Below are positions 25,684-33,429 of a DNA stretch of 64,000 bases, in pieces. The position numbers and the translations under genes are program-made. Within the stretch, counting starts at the first letter, position 1; each line of letters begins with the position of its first letter. The notes under the pieces were generated by a model. The model did not search any database and was not told the origin of the DNA. It saw nothing but the letters and a program-made list of their open reading frames with translations. The DNA is from Rhodoferax_B sp049316285 (GTDB taxonomy: Bacteria; Pseudomonadota; Gammaproteobacteria; Burkholderiales; Burkholderiaceae_C), in contig NZ_JBMOXA010000011.1 in the NCBI RefSeq assembly GCF_049316285.1, positions 124,001 through 188,000 on the forward strand, given 5' to 3'.

Positions 25684-26913
25684 TTAGCGCATGTTGACCA
25701 GGGTAGACATCACCTGGTCCTGTGTCTTGATGGTTTGTGCGTTGGCCTGGTAGGCGCGTTGCGCGGTCATCATGTTGACCAGCTCGGCGGTCAGGTCGAC
25801 GGTGGAGTCTTCCAGCGCACCGGCCTGCAGCGAACCGAAGTTGCCGTTGCCTGGTGTGCCGGGCACGGGTGCGCCCGATTCCGACGTGGCCAGCCAGTAG
25901 CTGCCTTGCGGGTTCAGGCCTTGCACGTTGCGGAAGTTCACCAGCTGGATGGAGCCGGCGATTTGCGTCACACCATTCGAGAAGCGAGCGGTGATGTCAC
26001 CGTTGTCGGCGATGCTGATGCCGGTCAATTGGCCGGGCGCGCTGCCGGTCTGCGTGATGTCGGTCACGGCAAACGACTTGGCGTCCTGCGTCAGACGGCT
26101 CAGGTCCAGCGGAATGTCGAACGCGGCCGTTGCACTCGAGGCCACTTGCACGCCGGTCAGCGATAACGGGTCAGTTGGTGTGGACGACACATATTTTCCG
26201 TCGGCGTCGAAGGTGACGGAGCCAATCGGTGTGGTCATGTCGCTGGTGGTGCCACCGCCTTTGGAGTAGTCGGCGTAGACGTCCCAGGTGTTGGCTGCGG
26301 TCTTGGAGAAATAGACGCCCACGGGGATCGAGGCGCCCTGGGTGTCATACACGTCGAGCGAAGTGCCGTAGGTGGTGACGGCGGTCGGCGGTGTGGTGCT
26401 GGCGGCAATCGCCGTGCGTGTGTCCAGGTTCAGTTCTAGCGAAATATTGTCCGTGACCGTGCCCGCGACACCCTTGCCCGTGGGCAGTGTCAGCGGCACG
26501 CCGGTTTGCACGGCGCCGGTGATGGGGTCGGTGACGTTGCCGATCAGCTTGGCACCATCATTGGTGATGATGTTGCCGCTTTCGTCGAGCTTGAAGTTGC
26601 CGGCGCGGCCATAGGCCATGCTGCCGTCGGTGAGCTGCAGCTGGAAGAAGCCCGAGCCGTTGATGGCCACGTCCAGGTCATTGCCCGTGACGGTGATGTT
26701 GCCTTGTGTGAATTGTTGCGAGATGGCATTCACCACCACACCGATGCCGGCGCCGCCGCCAGCGGCTTGGGTCAGGGAACTGGCGTAGAGCTCGGCGAAC
26801 TCGGCGCGCGAGGCTTTCATGCCTGTGGTGTTGGCGTTGGCGATGTTGTGGCCAATGACGTCCAATCCCTTGCTGGCTGCGTTCAGCCCGGACAGGCCTT
26901 GTTGAAAACTCAT
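25684..26913 (-). CDS. flgE: Flagellar hook protein FlgE
   Basis: The 409-residue hook subunit starts MSFQQGLSGLNAASKGLDVIGHNIANANTTGMKAS and ends STVDLTAELVNMMTAQRAYQANAQTIKTQDQVMSTLVNMR, the conserved terminal helices. The central Thr/Ala-rich region (about residues 130-320) is the exposed hook surface. It lies 42 bp downstream of flgD. Confidence 0.96.
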   Translation of the reverse strand: MSFQQGLSGLNAASKGLDVIGHNIANANTTGMKASRAEFAELYASSLTQAAGGGAGIGVVVNAISQQFTQGNITVTGNDLDVAINGSGFFQLQLTDGSMAYGRAGNFKLDESGNIITNDGAKLIGNVTDPITGAVQTGVPLTLPTGKGVAGTVTDNISLELNLDTRTAIAASTTPPTAVTTYGTSLDVYDTQGASIPVGVYFSKTAANTWDVYADYSKGGGTTSDMTTPIGSVTFDADGKYVSSTPTDPLSLTGVQVASSATAAFDIPLDLSRLTQDAKSFAVTDITQTGSAPGQLTGISIADNGDITARFSNGVTQIAGSIQLVNFRNVQGLNPQGSYWLATSESGAPVPGTPGNGNFGSLQAGALEDSTVDLTAELVNMMTAQRAYQANAQTIKTQDQVMSTLVNMR

Positions 26914-26954
26914 GATGAACTCCTGTTAGAAATGGAGGTGATGAAGAGGTTGGT

Positions 26955-27611
26955 TTAGAGAATGGCCTTGATGGCGCTGTAGTCGACCGTGCCGCCTTTG
27001 AGCAGCGACAGCTTGAGCGCACCGTCTTCGGCGCCGACCGACAAGACCTTGTCGGACATCAGCGCGGTGGAGCCGACGGCGCTGGAGCCATTGGTGGCGA
27101 CCACCTTGAACGTCAGGTCGCCCGTGCCGCTGTAGGTGGAGGTGTCCCAGGCAAACGAGTAACGACCCGCTTCCAGCGAGCCCATGGGCAGCGTGCCTAT
27201 CATCTTGCCGGAGGACGAGTAGATTTGTACCGTCACATTGGCGGCCTTGCCGTCCAGGTCGAAGGCTCCGCCACCGGTTTTCGATTCGGTGTCGAGGTTG
27301 AGCGTGTCGCCTTCGGTCATCACCGTGCGGCCGACCATGGTGCCGCCTTGCATGACCTGCAGCGAGGTGAATTGGTCCGACATGCTCTTCATTGTTTCGT
27401 TGAGCTGCTGGATGCCGGTGACCGTGTTGATCTGTGCGATCTGAGTGGTCATTTCGGCGTTGTCCATAGGGTTCATCGGATCCTGGTTGTTCAACTGCGC
27501 CACCAGCAGCTTCAGGAATCGATCTTGCTGGTCACCAATCGTCGAGGACGACGAGCTGGTGCTGGAGGAACTCGCGGTGTCCCACGAACTGCTAATGCCA
27601 TTGACTGCCAT
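26955..27611 (-). CDS. flgD: Flagellar hook cap protein FlgD
   Basis: The 218-residue product has the FlgD N-terminal motif QDRFLKLLVAQLNNQDPMNPMDNAEMTTQIAQINTVTGI (parts of it visible at residues 30-70), followed by the Ig-like/Tudor regions and a C-terminal FlgD Ig domain (GRYSFAWDTSTYSGTGDLTFKV). The first 25 residues are unusually Ser-rich (SSSWDTASSSSTSSSSS), a flexible export signal region. It scaffolds hook assembly and is later discarded. Confidence 0.95.
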   Translation of the reverse strand: MAVNGISSSWDTASSSSTSSSSSTIGDQQDRFLKLLVAQLNNQDPMNPMDNAEMTTQIAQINTVTGIQQLNETMKSMSDQFTSLQVMQGGTMVGRTVMTEGDTLNLDTESKTGGGAFDLDGKAANVTVQIYSSSGKMIGTLPMGSLEAGRYSFAWDTSTYSGTGDLTFKVVATNGSSAVGSTALMSDKVLSVGAEDGALKLSLLKGGTVDYSAIKAIL

Positions 27612-27637
27612 GATTTGGTCCTTGGTTGTTGTTTTGT

Positions 27638-28042
27638 TTATTGACCCATTTGCAGGGTTTTGAGCAACAGGGTCTTGGCCGTGTTCATGACCTCGACGTT
27701 GTTCTGGTAGGAGCGCGAGGCGGAGATCATGTTGACCATTTCCTCCACCTGGTTGACGTTGGAGTGGGTCACGTAGCCATCAGCGTCGGCCAGGGTGTTG
27801 TTGGGGTCGAGCACCTTGCGGCCGGGGGTGTCGTCCTCGGTGATTTCCTTGACGCGCACGCCGGCTGAGCTTTCTGCGCCCAGCAGTTCGGTTTGGAACA
27901 CCACGCGGCGGGCCTTGTATGCGCTGCCATCGGGGCCGGCTACGGCGTCGACATTGGCCAGGTTACTGGCCACAACGTTGAGGCGTTGTGACTGCGCGCT
28001 GATCGCGCTTCCAGAGACGCTAAAAATGGAAAACATCGACAT
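27638..28042 (-). CDS. flgC: Flagellar basal-body rod protein FlgC
   Basis: The 134-residue rod protein starts MSMFSIFSVSGSAISAQSQRLNVVASNLANVDA and ends SNVNQVEEMVNMISASRSYQNNVEVMNTAKTLLLKTLQMGQ, matching FlgC in both length and termini. It lies downstream of flgB with 33 bp between. Confidence 0.96.
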   Translation of the reverse strand: MSMFSIFSVSGSAISAQSQRLNVVASNLANVDAVAGPDGSAYKARRVVFQTELLGAESSAGVRVKEITEDDTPGRKVLDPNNTLADADGYVTHSNVNQVEEMVNMISASRSYQNNVEVMNTAKTLLLKTLQMGQ

Positions 28043-28075
28043 GAGGTGCTCCTTGGATGTTTGAAATGAGGTGCT

Positions 28076-28489
28076 TTACTGGCCTTGGATGGCGCTGAGC
28101 ATGGTTTTGCTTTGGCCGTTGATGAAGCGCAGCGTGGCTTCATAACGCACGGCGTTGTCGACGAAGTTGGCGCGTTCGCGGTCCAGGTCAACGGTGTTGT
28201 TGTCCATGTTGGGCTGGCTTTGCACGCTGTAACCCAGCGCAAGAGTGCTGGCACCCGAGAGATCGGGGCTGGGGATCTGCATGTGCCGCTTGTCGGTCTG
28301 GCTGGCTCCGGCAATCGTGGAGCCGCCACCCATGGCCGCTGCCATGGCATCGCCGAATTTGAAATCGCGCGCCACATACCCGGGGGTATCCACGTTGGCG
28401 ATGTTGCTGGAGATCGTGCGCTGGCGCTCGGCGCGCAGCAGCAGTGCCTTGGTTTGAATGTCCAGGCTTCCAACCAGTTTGTCCAGCAT
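28076..28489 (-). CDS. flgB: Flagellar basal-body rod protein FlgB
   Basis: The 137-residue protein has LLLRAERQRTISSNIANVDTPGYVARDFKF near the N-terminus and the C-terminal helix NNTVDLDRERANFVDNAVRYEATLRFINGQSKTMLSAIQGQ, typical of FlgB, the rod protein that contacts FliE and the export gate. It is the first gene of the minus-strand flgB-L run, divergent from flgA. Confidence 0.96.
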   Translation of the reverse strand: MLDKLVGSLDIQTKALLLRAERQRTISSNIANVDTPGYVARDFKFGDAMAAAMGGGSTIAGASQTDKRHMQIPSPDLSGASTLALGYSVQSQPNMDNNTVDLDRERANFVDNAVRYEATLRFINGQSKTMLSAIQGQ

Positions 28490-28742
28490 AGTGTTCCCCT
28501 TGAATGCGGTCGTATGTGCGGTCTTTTGTGCAGTAGTTGCACGGCAGCGGCGCCATAGGAGTGGTCCGCTGATGCGATGGGGAAATTATGGGAACGCCAG
28601 CTTCGCGCGAAGTGGCGAAGAGGGGGGTGAATGCGGTGCAGTTCCAGGGTTTGCCGCAGCCTGTTCTCCCTATAGTGCTGGGACCGTGTGGTGGTTTGCC
28701 GACTCTGTGGCAGATGTCCAGGCGGTGTCGCCAGGAGGTTTT
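28490..28742. promoter_or_regulatory. flgB/flgA divergent promoter region
   Basis: This 253-bp spacer must hold the promoters of the flgB-L run and of flgA. It has two direct copies of GGTTTGCCG at 28648-28656 and 28693-28701, 45 bp apart, and the flgA Shine-Dalgarno AGGAGG at 28731-28736. I see no convincing -10/-35 pair or FlhDC box by eye. Confidence 0.4.
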
Positions 28743-29492
28743 ATGCACACATCTTCAAAAGTCATGCCCTGGGCCCGTGGGCTTGCTGCTGCGTTGGCGT
28801 TATCGGGCTCGGCGCTGAGTGGTTTTGCGCAGCAAGCGCAGCCGCCGGCAACGGCAGACGGCGGCTACACCGCCGCGACCCGCCAATGGGTGGACGACGC
28901 TCTGGCCCAATCCAGTGCCACCAACGCCATGCCACTGCGCATGGAGGTCACGGTGGGCGCATTGGATTCGCGTCTGCGCCTGGCGTCCTGCGGCAAGGTT
29001 GAACCCTATTTGCCCACTGGTGGCAAGCTCTGGGGCAAAAGCCGCATTGGCCTGCGCTGTGTGGATGGCGTGACGCGCTGGAATGTGTTTTTGCCCATCA
29101 CCGTCAAAGCCTATGGCCCGGCCTGGATCTTGCGTGGACCGGTGGCCGCAGGCGCAGTACTCACCCAGGACGATGCCATGCAGGGCGAGATCGATTGGGC
29201 CGAAGATTTTTCCCCCATCGTCGCCAATGCTGACCAATGGGTAGGTGCGGTGGCTGCGCGGGCTTTGATGCCTGGGCAGGCGATGCGATTTCATATGGTG
29301 AAGCAGCCGCAAGTGTTCCAGGCCGGAGCCCAGGTGCGTGTCGTGGCTGAAGGCAATGGTTTCCAGGTGGCTTCGGATGGGCAAGCCATGCAGGCCGGCG
29401 TGATCGGCCAACCCGCACGTGTGCGCATGGAAAATGGCCGGGTAATGTCGGGCGTGGTTTTGGATGCACGCACCATCAAATTAGAAATGTAG
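28743..29492 (+). CDS. flgA: P-ring assembly chaperone FlgA
   Basis: The 249-residue product starts at ATG 28743, 6 bp after a strong AGGAGG. It has a Sec signal (RGLAAALALSGSALSGFAQ) and the FlgA/SAF domain at the C-terminal two thirds (RLASCGKVEPYLPTGGKLWGKSRIGLRC, then GAVLTQDDAMQGEIDWAEDF and VIGQPARVRMENGRVMSGVV). It assists FlgI polymerisation in the periplasm. It is divergent from flgB and precedes flgM. Confidence 0.95.
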   Translation: MHTSSKVMPWARGLAAALALSGSALSGFAQQAQPPATADGGYTAATRQWVDDALAQSSATNAMPLRMEVTVGALDSRLRLASCGKVEPYLPTGGKLWGKSRIGLRCVDGVTRWNVFLPITVKAYGPAWILRGPVAAGAVLTQDDAMQGEIDWAEDFSPIVANADQWVGAVAARALMPGQAMRFHMVKQPQVFQAGAQVRVVAEGNGFQVASDGQAMQAGVIGQPARVRMENGRVMSGVVLDARTIKLEM

Positions 29493-29498
29493 ACAAAT

Positions 29499-29510
29499 TG
29501 CGTATACGCA
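29499..29510. promoter_or_regulatory. 12-bp perfect palindrome between flgA and flgM
   Basis: TGCGTATACGCA is an exact dyad 7 bp after the flgA stop and 12 bp before the flgM sigma-28 -35 element. It could be an operator or chance; no binding protein is known to me. Confidence 0.25.
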
Positions 29511-29521
29511 GTGAAAATGTC

Positions 29522-29548
29522 TAAAGTAAGCCGCCAGATGGTCGATAC
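29522..29548 (+). promoter_or_regulatory. Sigma-28 (FliA) promoter of flgM
   Basis: TAAAGTAA (29522-29529) is followed by an 11-bp spacer and GTCGATAC (29541-29548), close to TAAAGTTT-N11-GCCGATAA. It lies 42 bp before the flgM start, as expected for class III expression of the anti-sigma factor. Confidence 0.7.
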
Positions 29549-29590
29549 CATGACTACAAGGTCCCGCACATGGGAACTACGGAGCGTGTG

Positions 29591-29917
29591 ATGAAGATTG
29601 GACAGACCCCTGAATTGCCAGCCTTGGCTGGTGTGCCTGACAACAAGAAAGTTGTGCAGGAAAAAGAAGCGGCGCCGGCCGGCGTGGCGCGTGAAGGGGT
29701 GCGCGCAACCACTAGCGGCGCATCTGTATCGGTATCGACCATGGTGCGTTCACTTGAGCAGTCCAGCAAAGGCGTGACGGCCGATTTTGATGAAAAGAAG
29801 GTGGCCGAGTTGCGTGCCGCCATCGCCAATGGCACTTTCAAGGTCGATGCAGAAGCGATCGCCGACAAATTGCTGGCCAACGCGAGCGAAATGCTCAGCG
29901 TGAATCGCAATTACTGA
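29591..29917 (+). CDS. flgM: Anti-sigma-28 factor FlgM
   Basis: The 108-residue product has a disordered N-terminal half and the FlgM C-terminal region that binds FliA (SVSTMVRSLEQ..., DEKKVAELRAAIANGTFKVDAEAIADKLLANA). ATG 29591 has GGAG six bases upstream and is preferred over ATG 29570. FlgM holds FliA inactive until the hook is complete and is then exported. A sigma-28 promoter lies just upstream. Confidence 0.93.
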   Translation: MKIGQTPELPALAGVPDNKKVVQEKEAAPAGVAREGVRATTSGASVSVSTMVRSLEQSSKGVTADFDEKKVAELRAAIANGTFKVDAEAIADKLLANASEMLSVNRNY

Positions 29918-29945
29918 ATACAACTACCGAGAACTGGGCCGGCAC

Positions 29946-30332
29946 ATGACCGCACAACTGTCTGATACCCCTGATTTGAATCGGATTGAGGCCTTGGTTG
30001 AAGCGGTGTCCGAAGCCCTGGTCTCGGGTGATGTGCATGAATTGACGGCTGCCAGCGCGGCCTTGCGTGATGCCGTGGCTTCGCTGGCCGGTGTGTCCCG
30101 TGGCAAGTCCGGCCTCAAGCCGATGTTGGATCCGGCTTTGCGCGAGCGCATGGAAAAGTTGTCTTTGCAAATGGCCCGTCAACGCGAAGGTGTGCGTCGC
30201 CGTGCGGTGGTGGTCGACCGTGCGTTATCTGCGGTCCTGCCGGGTGAAGACGAAACCACCTACGCCAATCAAGTGATGGCCAGCCGCAAACGTTCATCTC
30301 CGCCGCGCATCTACACAGCCCTGGCCACCTGA
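29946..30332 (+). CDS. flgN: FlgN-like chaperone for FlgK/FlgL
   Basis: This 128-residue, helix-rich protein without signal peptide follows flgM by 28 bp in the usual flgAMN order. The sequence is weakly conserved, as for other FlgN (LNRIEALVEAVSEALVSGDVHELTAASAALRDAV, then LQMARQREGVRRRAVVVDRAL). Position gives most of the support. It would escort the junction proteins to the export gate. A strong terminator follows. Confidence 0.8.
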   Translation: MTAQLSDTPDLNRIEALVEAVSEALVSGDVHELTAASAALRDAVASLAGVSRGKSGLKPMLDPALRERMEKLSLQMARQREGVRRRAVVVDRALSAVLPGEDETTYANQVMASRKRSSPPRIYTALAT

Positions 30333-30360
30333 CGCGATTGCATTTGTTTCACAAACAAAA

Positions 30361-30392
30361 ACGCCCTTGAGATTTTCAAGGGCGTTTTTTTT
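30361..30392. terminator. Bidirectional terminator between flgN and fliA
   Basis: ACGCCCTTGA (30361-30370) pairs exactly with TCAAGGGCGT (30376-30385), followed by a T-run on plus and preceded by an A-run for minus. It separates the convergent flgN and fliA genes. Confidence 0.85.
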
Positions 30393-30438
30393 ATGGCGTA
30401 ACGCTTGGCGCCTCCAGCGGCGAGATCGCCCAACAGAC

Positions 30439-31158
30439 TCAGTGGCTGCGCATCTTGGCACGCAGGCGGGCGATGGATTGGCTGTGCAGTTGGCAAACGC
30501 GCGATTCGGTCACGCCCAGGACAGCCGCGATCTCTTTCAGGTTGAGATCTTTTTCGTAGTACATGCTCATGATGTGCTGCTCGCGTTCGGGCAGGGTCTT
30601 GATGGCTTCCACCAGGGCCGCGCGCAAACGATGGTCGCGCAACAGTTGCATGGGGTCGGCTTCACCTTCGTCGGAGACATGGTGATCCAGAAAGCCCGAT
30701 TCGTCATCGTAGCCGCCGGACATGTCTTCGAGGTAGACCAACTGGGTGCCGCGTACCTTGCCCAGCAGTTCCTGGTAATCGGGCAGGCTCATGTCGAGCT
30801 CGGCGGCGATCTCGGATTCGATAGGCACGCGGCCGAGCTTTTGCTCCAGCCGGCGCACCGCCTGTTCAATGTCCTTCTGGCTCTTGCGCGAGCTGCGCGA
30901 CATCCAGTCGCCCTCGCGCAACTCATCGATCATGGCGCCGCGAATGCGTTGGGTGGCAAAGGTTTCGAACTGCACGCCCTGGTTGACTTCGTACCGGGTC
31001 AACGCTTCGGTCAAGCCGATCATGCCCACCTGTATCAGGTCGTCCAACTCGATGTTGGGGGGCAGTTTGGCAATCATGTGATGTGCCAGGCGCCGCACCA
31101 GCGGCACGTACTGGCGAATCATGTGTTCGCGATCGAGATGGCCTTTGGCTGTGTACAT
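30439..31158 (-). CDS. fliA: Flagellar sigma factor FliA (sigma-28)
   Basis: The 239-residue sigma-70-family protein shows region 2 (YVPLVRRLAHHMIAKLPPNIELDDLIQVGMIGL; FETFATQRIRGAMIDELR), region 3, and region 4 (LPEREQHIMSMYYEKDLNLKEIAAVLGVTESRVCQLHSQSIARL). It directs late flagellar and chemotaxis transcription. ATG 31158 was chosen because GGAG lies six bases upstream and it overlaps the flhG-like stop by one base; ATG 31170 is an alternative. It is the last gene of the run from motA. Confidence 0.96.
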   Translation of the reverse strand: MYTAKGHLDREHMIRQYVPLVRRLAHHMIAKLPPNIELDDLIQVGMIGLTEALTRYEVNQGVQFETFATQRIRGAMIDELREGDWMSRSSRKSQKDIEQAVRRLEQKLGRVPIESEIAAELDMSLPDYQELLGKVRGTQLVYLEDMSGGYDDESGFLDHHVSDEGEADPMQLLRDHRLRAALVEAIKTLPEREQHIMSMYYEKDLNLKEIAAVLGVTESRVCQLHSQSIARLRAKMRSH

Positions 31159-31955
31159 CAGCGGCTCCATCCCTCTGGCCAGGTTTGCAGCGGAGGTTCG
31201 GCCGCGGCTGTGCGAAAGCCAGCCTTGTGCACGGCGAACGAGTCTTCCAGCAGGCGCATCGCCAGCTTAGGGGTGTTCGGGCGGGCTTTGCCACGCACCG
31301 CGAACGAGCGCACCGTCATGACTTCCGTGTCCATGTGCAGAAAGGTGCGGGCGCAGTGCTGCAGGGTTTCACCCGCCGAGTTGGCGCGGCGCTCTGCCGA
31401 ACCTTGTGCGTCGGTGACGAGGGACACGAGCGTAGGCGTCATGTTGGTCTCCACCAAAAACTGCTTGAAGGTCTGGTAACCATTCACGATGGATTTCTTG
31501 AATGGCGCCACCATCAGAAGCGGCCGCGAGGCGGTTTCGGGCATCAATTCCATCAACTGTGCCGCAGGTGCGTAAACCACGGCAACGTCGTAGTTTTTCA
31601 GGTGATTGGTCAGCGTTTGCAGGCTGCTGTGGTGGGTGCTGCGCTGCGCCACCAATTGGCTCAGCCCCAAACGCGCCGGCATGATGTGTAAGGCTGCGGA
31701 TTCCTGTTGGAAGTCGGCCAGCCAGTTGCCACGGTTCAGCAGGCTGCTCAGGCCCGGGTTGTCTTCGGTTTCGGTGGCGGTGCCATCCAGCACGGCCACC
31801 GATTGCCCGAACTTCTGCAGCGACAGGCAGACCTGCAGCAGCAGCGGTTGTTCCGCTTTTGATTCTCCACGACTAACCACCGGAATGACCCGCAGCCCCA
31901 CATGTGGCATGGAGCGCCTGAGTCCTTCCCCTTGGTCAATGCTGGGTTCAAGCAT
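31158..31955 (-). CDS. FlhG-like protein lacking the Walker A motif
   Basis: The 265-residue product occupies the flhG (fleN) slot between flhF and fliA and keeps the MinD/ParA-like pattern of a sheet-forming N-terminus (LRVIPVV), a central LQVCLSLQKFGQSVAVLDG and C-terminal HMDTEVMTVRSFAVRG. The P-loop KGGVGKT of true FlhG is replaced by SRGESKAEQP, so ATP binding as in MinD is not expected. ATG 31955 has AAGGA upstream and overlaps flhF by 8 bp. It may still bind FlhF or set flagellar number, but this is inference. Confidence 0.75.
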   Translation of the reverse strand: MLEPSIDQGEGLRRSMPHVGLRVIPVVSRGESKAEQPLLLQVCLSLQKFGQSVAVLDGTATETEDNPGLSSLLNRGNWLADFQQESAALHIMPARLGLSQLVAQRSTHHSSLQTLTNHLKNYDVAVVYAPAAQLMELMPETASRPLLMVAPFKKSIVNGYQTFKQFLVETNMTPTLVSLVTDAQGSAERRANSAGETLQHCARTFLHMDTEVMTVRSFAVRGKARPNTPKLAMRLLEDSFAVHKAGFRTAAAEPPLQTWPEGWSR

Positions 31956-33429
31956 GAGCACGGTCCTTGTAGTCAACAGGAGATGCGGGTGAGAAGAAGA
32001 AGTTCAAATCCGCTGCCTTGGGATCAAAAACCGATTTGGTCGCTGAGCGCATGGAGTTGCGGATCAGCTTGCCGGCATCGGCGGATTCCCAATCTTCTGG
32101 CACCCGTTGCCCATTACACACCCCACGCAACACCAACTGGTGGCGAATCACCGCGTCAAGAGCAGGGCCAAGCTTGACCGCTTCGTCCACCTTGGACAGG
32201 ATGGCCTGTTGTGTGCCCGTGGTTTTGAACGAGGTCAGCACGTCTTCCAACATGTCGCCATGGCCGCCAGCGTTCAACACCAGCAGGCGGTTGATGTCCG
32301 GCAGGTCCAGTACGCCGAGCATGTCACGCTTGCGCGGGTCGCGCGGGGCGATGCCGGTGGTGTCGATCAGCACCATCTTCTTGTTCGCCAGCAGGCTCAG
32401 CAAATCTTGCAGTGCAGCACGGTCGTGGGCCAGATGGGCGACGACACCCAGCATGCGGCCATAGGCGCGCAATTGTTCGTGACCGGCCACGCGATAGGTG
32501 TCCAGCGTGACCAGGCCTACGCTGTTGGCGCCGTGCATCTGCACACACTGCGCGGCGAGCTTGGCGGCGGTGGTGGTCTTGCCCACGCCAGTGGCACCGA
32601 CCAAGGCGTAGATGCCGCCTTCCTGTACCAGCGACTGACCGGCTGCGTCGGTCTTCAGGTTGCGTTCCAGCACGTCCATCAACCAGCGCACGGCTTCTGC
32701 TGGCGCGGTGTCCTCAGGCAAACGTTCCAAGATGGCGCGGGCCAATGCGGGTGAATAGCCGGCACGGATCAGCTTGAGCATCAGGTTGGATTGGATCGGG
32801 TCCTGTTTGGCTTGGCCCAGCCAGGCAAAGGTATTGAAGCGTTCTTCAATCAACTCCTTCATGGCATTCAACTCTTTGACAATGCTCTGCGAAGGCGCAT
32901 TGTTCGAAGATATCGACGATGGTGCTGCCGCAGGCCTCGTTGTGGGCCGGGAAAATGGCGCCGAATGGTTGGCACGTGGCGCGGCGGTTTGCACGGGAGC
33001 GGGGGCTGGTGCGGGCGCCGTGGCGGCAAATGTAGTATTGCTGCCCAGGCCGGTGTCGCCGCTGTCGAGCTCTACTTCATGGCGGCGGCGCAGCATGCGT
33101 TCACGCACGTAGTCCTGGAACGACAAGGTGCTCATGGTGAGCTGCTCCACGTCGTCTTCGACGGCGTTGGCCATGATTTCTTCCTCGGCAAAATTGCTGA
33201 GGGCGCTGGGGCGGCTGAGGGTTTCGGCGGCTTTCTGCGAAATCTTGCCGGCCTGGATGTTGGAGTGCACCTGGTCCAGCGCTGCGAGTGAGTCCTCGGC
33301 AGTGGCGACCACCTCAACGCCGGTGGCGGTGGGGCGGTTGGAGAGAATCAGTGTGCCCTCGCCAAAAGTCATGCGGGCCTTGGCCAGTGCTTCACGGGAA
33401 GTGGCGGCGTGGAAGCGTTTGATGTTCAT
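31948..33429 (-). CDS. flhF: Flagellar SRP-like GTPase FlhF
   Basis: The 493-residue protein starts MNIKRFHAATSREALAKARMTFGEGTLILSNRPT (FlhF N-domain), has a long Ala/Pro-rich linker, then the SRP-GTPase NG domain (YALVGATGVGKTTTAAKLAAQ; VLIDTTGIAPRD; TGTQQAILSKVDEAVKLGPALD). FlhF recruits early basal-body parts to the cell pole. It overlaps the flhA stop by 4 bp at its 5' end. Confidence 0.95.
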   Translation of the reverse strand: MNIKRFHAATSREALAKARMTFGEGTLILSNRPTATGVEVVATAEDSLAALDQVHSNIQAGKISQKAAETLSRPSALSNFAEEEIMANAVEDDVEQLTMSTLSFQDYVRERMLRRRHEVELDSGDTGLGSNTTFAATAPAPAPAPVQTAAPRANHSAPFSRPTTRPAAAPSSISSNNAPSQSIVKELNAMKELIEERFNTFAWLGQAKQDPIQSNLMLKLIRAGYSPALARAILERLPEDTAPAEAVRWLMDVLERNLKTDAAGQSLVQEGGIYALVGATGVGKTTTAAKLAAQCVQMHGANSVGLVTLDTYRVAGHEQLRAYGRMLGVVAHLAHDRAALQDLLSLLANKKMVLIDTTGIAPRDPRKRDMLGVLDLPDINRLLVLNAGGHGDMLEDVLTSFKTTGTQQAILSKVDEAVKLGPALDAVIRHQLVLRGVCNGQRVPEDWESADAGKLIRNSMRSATKSVFDPKAADLNFFFSPASPVDYKDRAHA

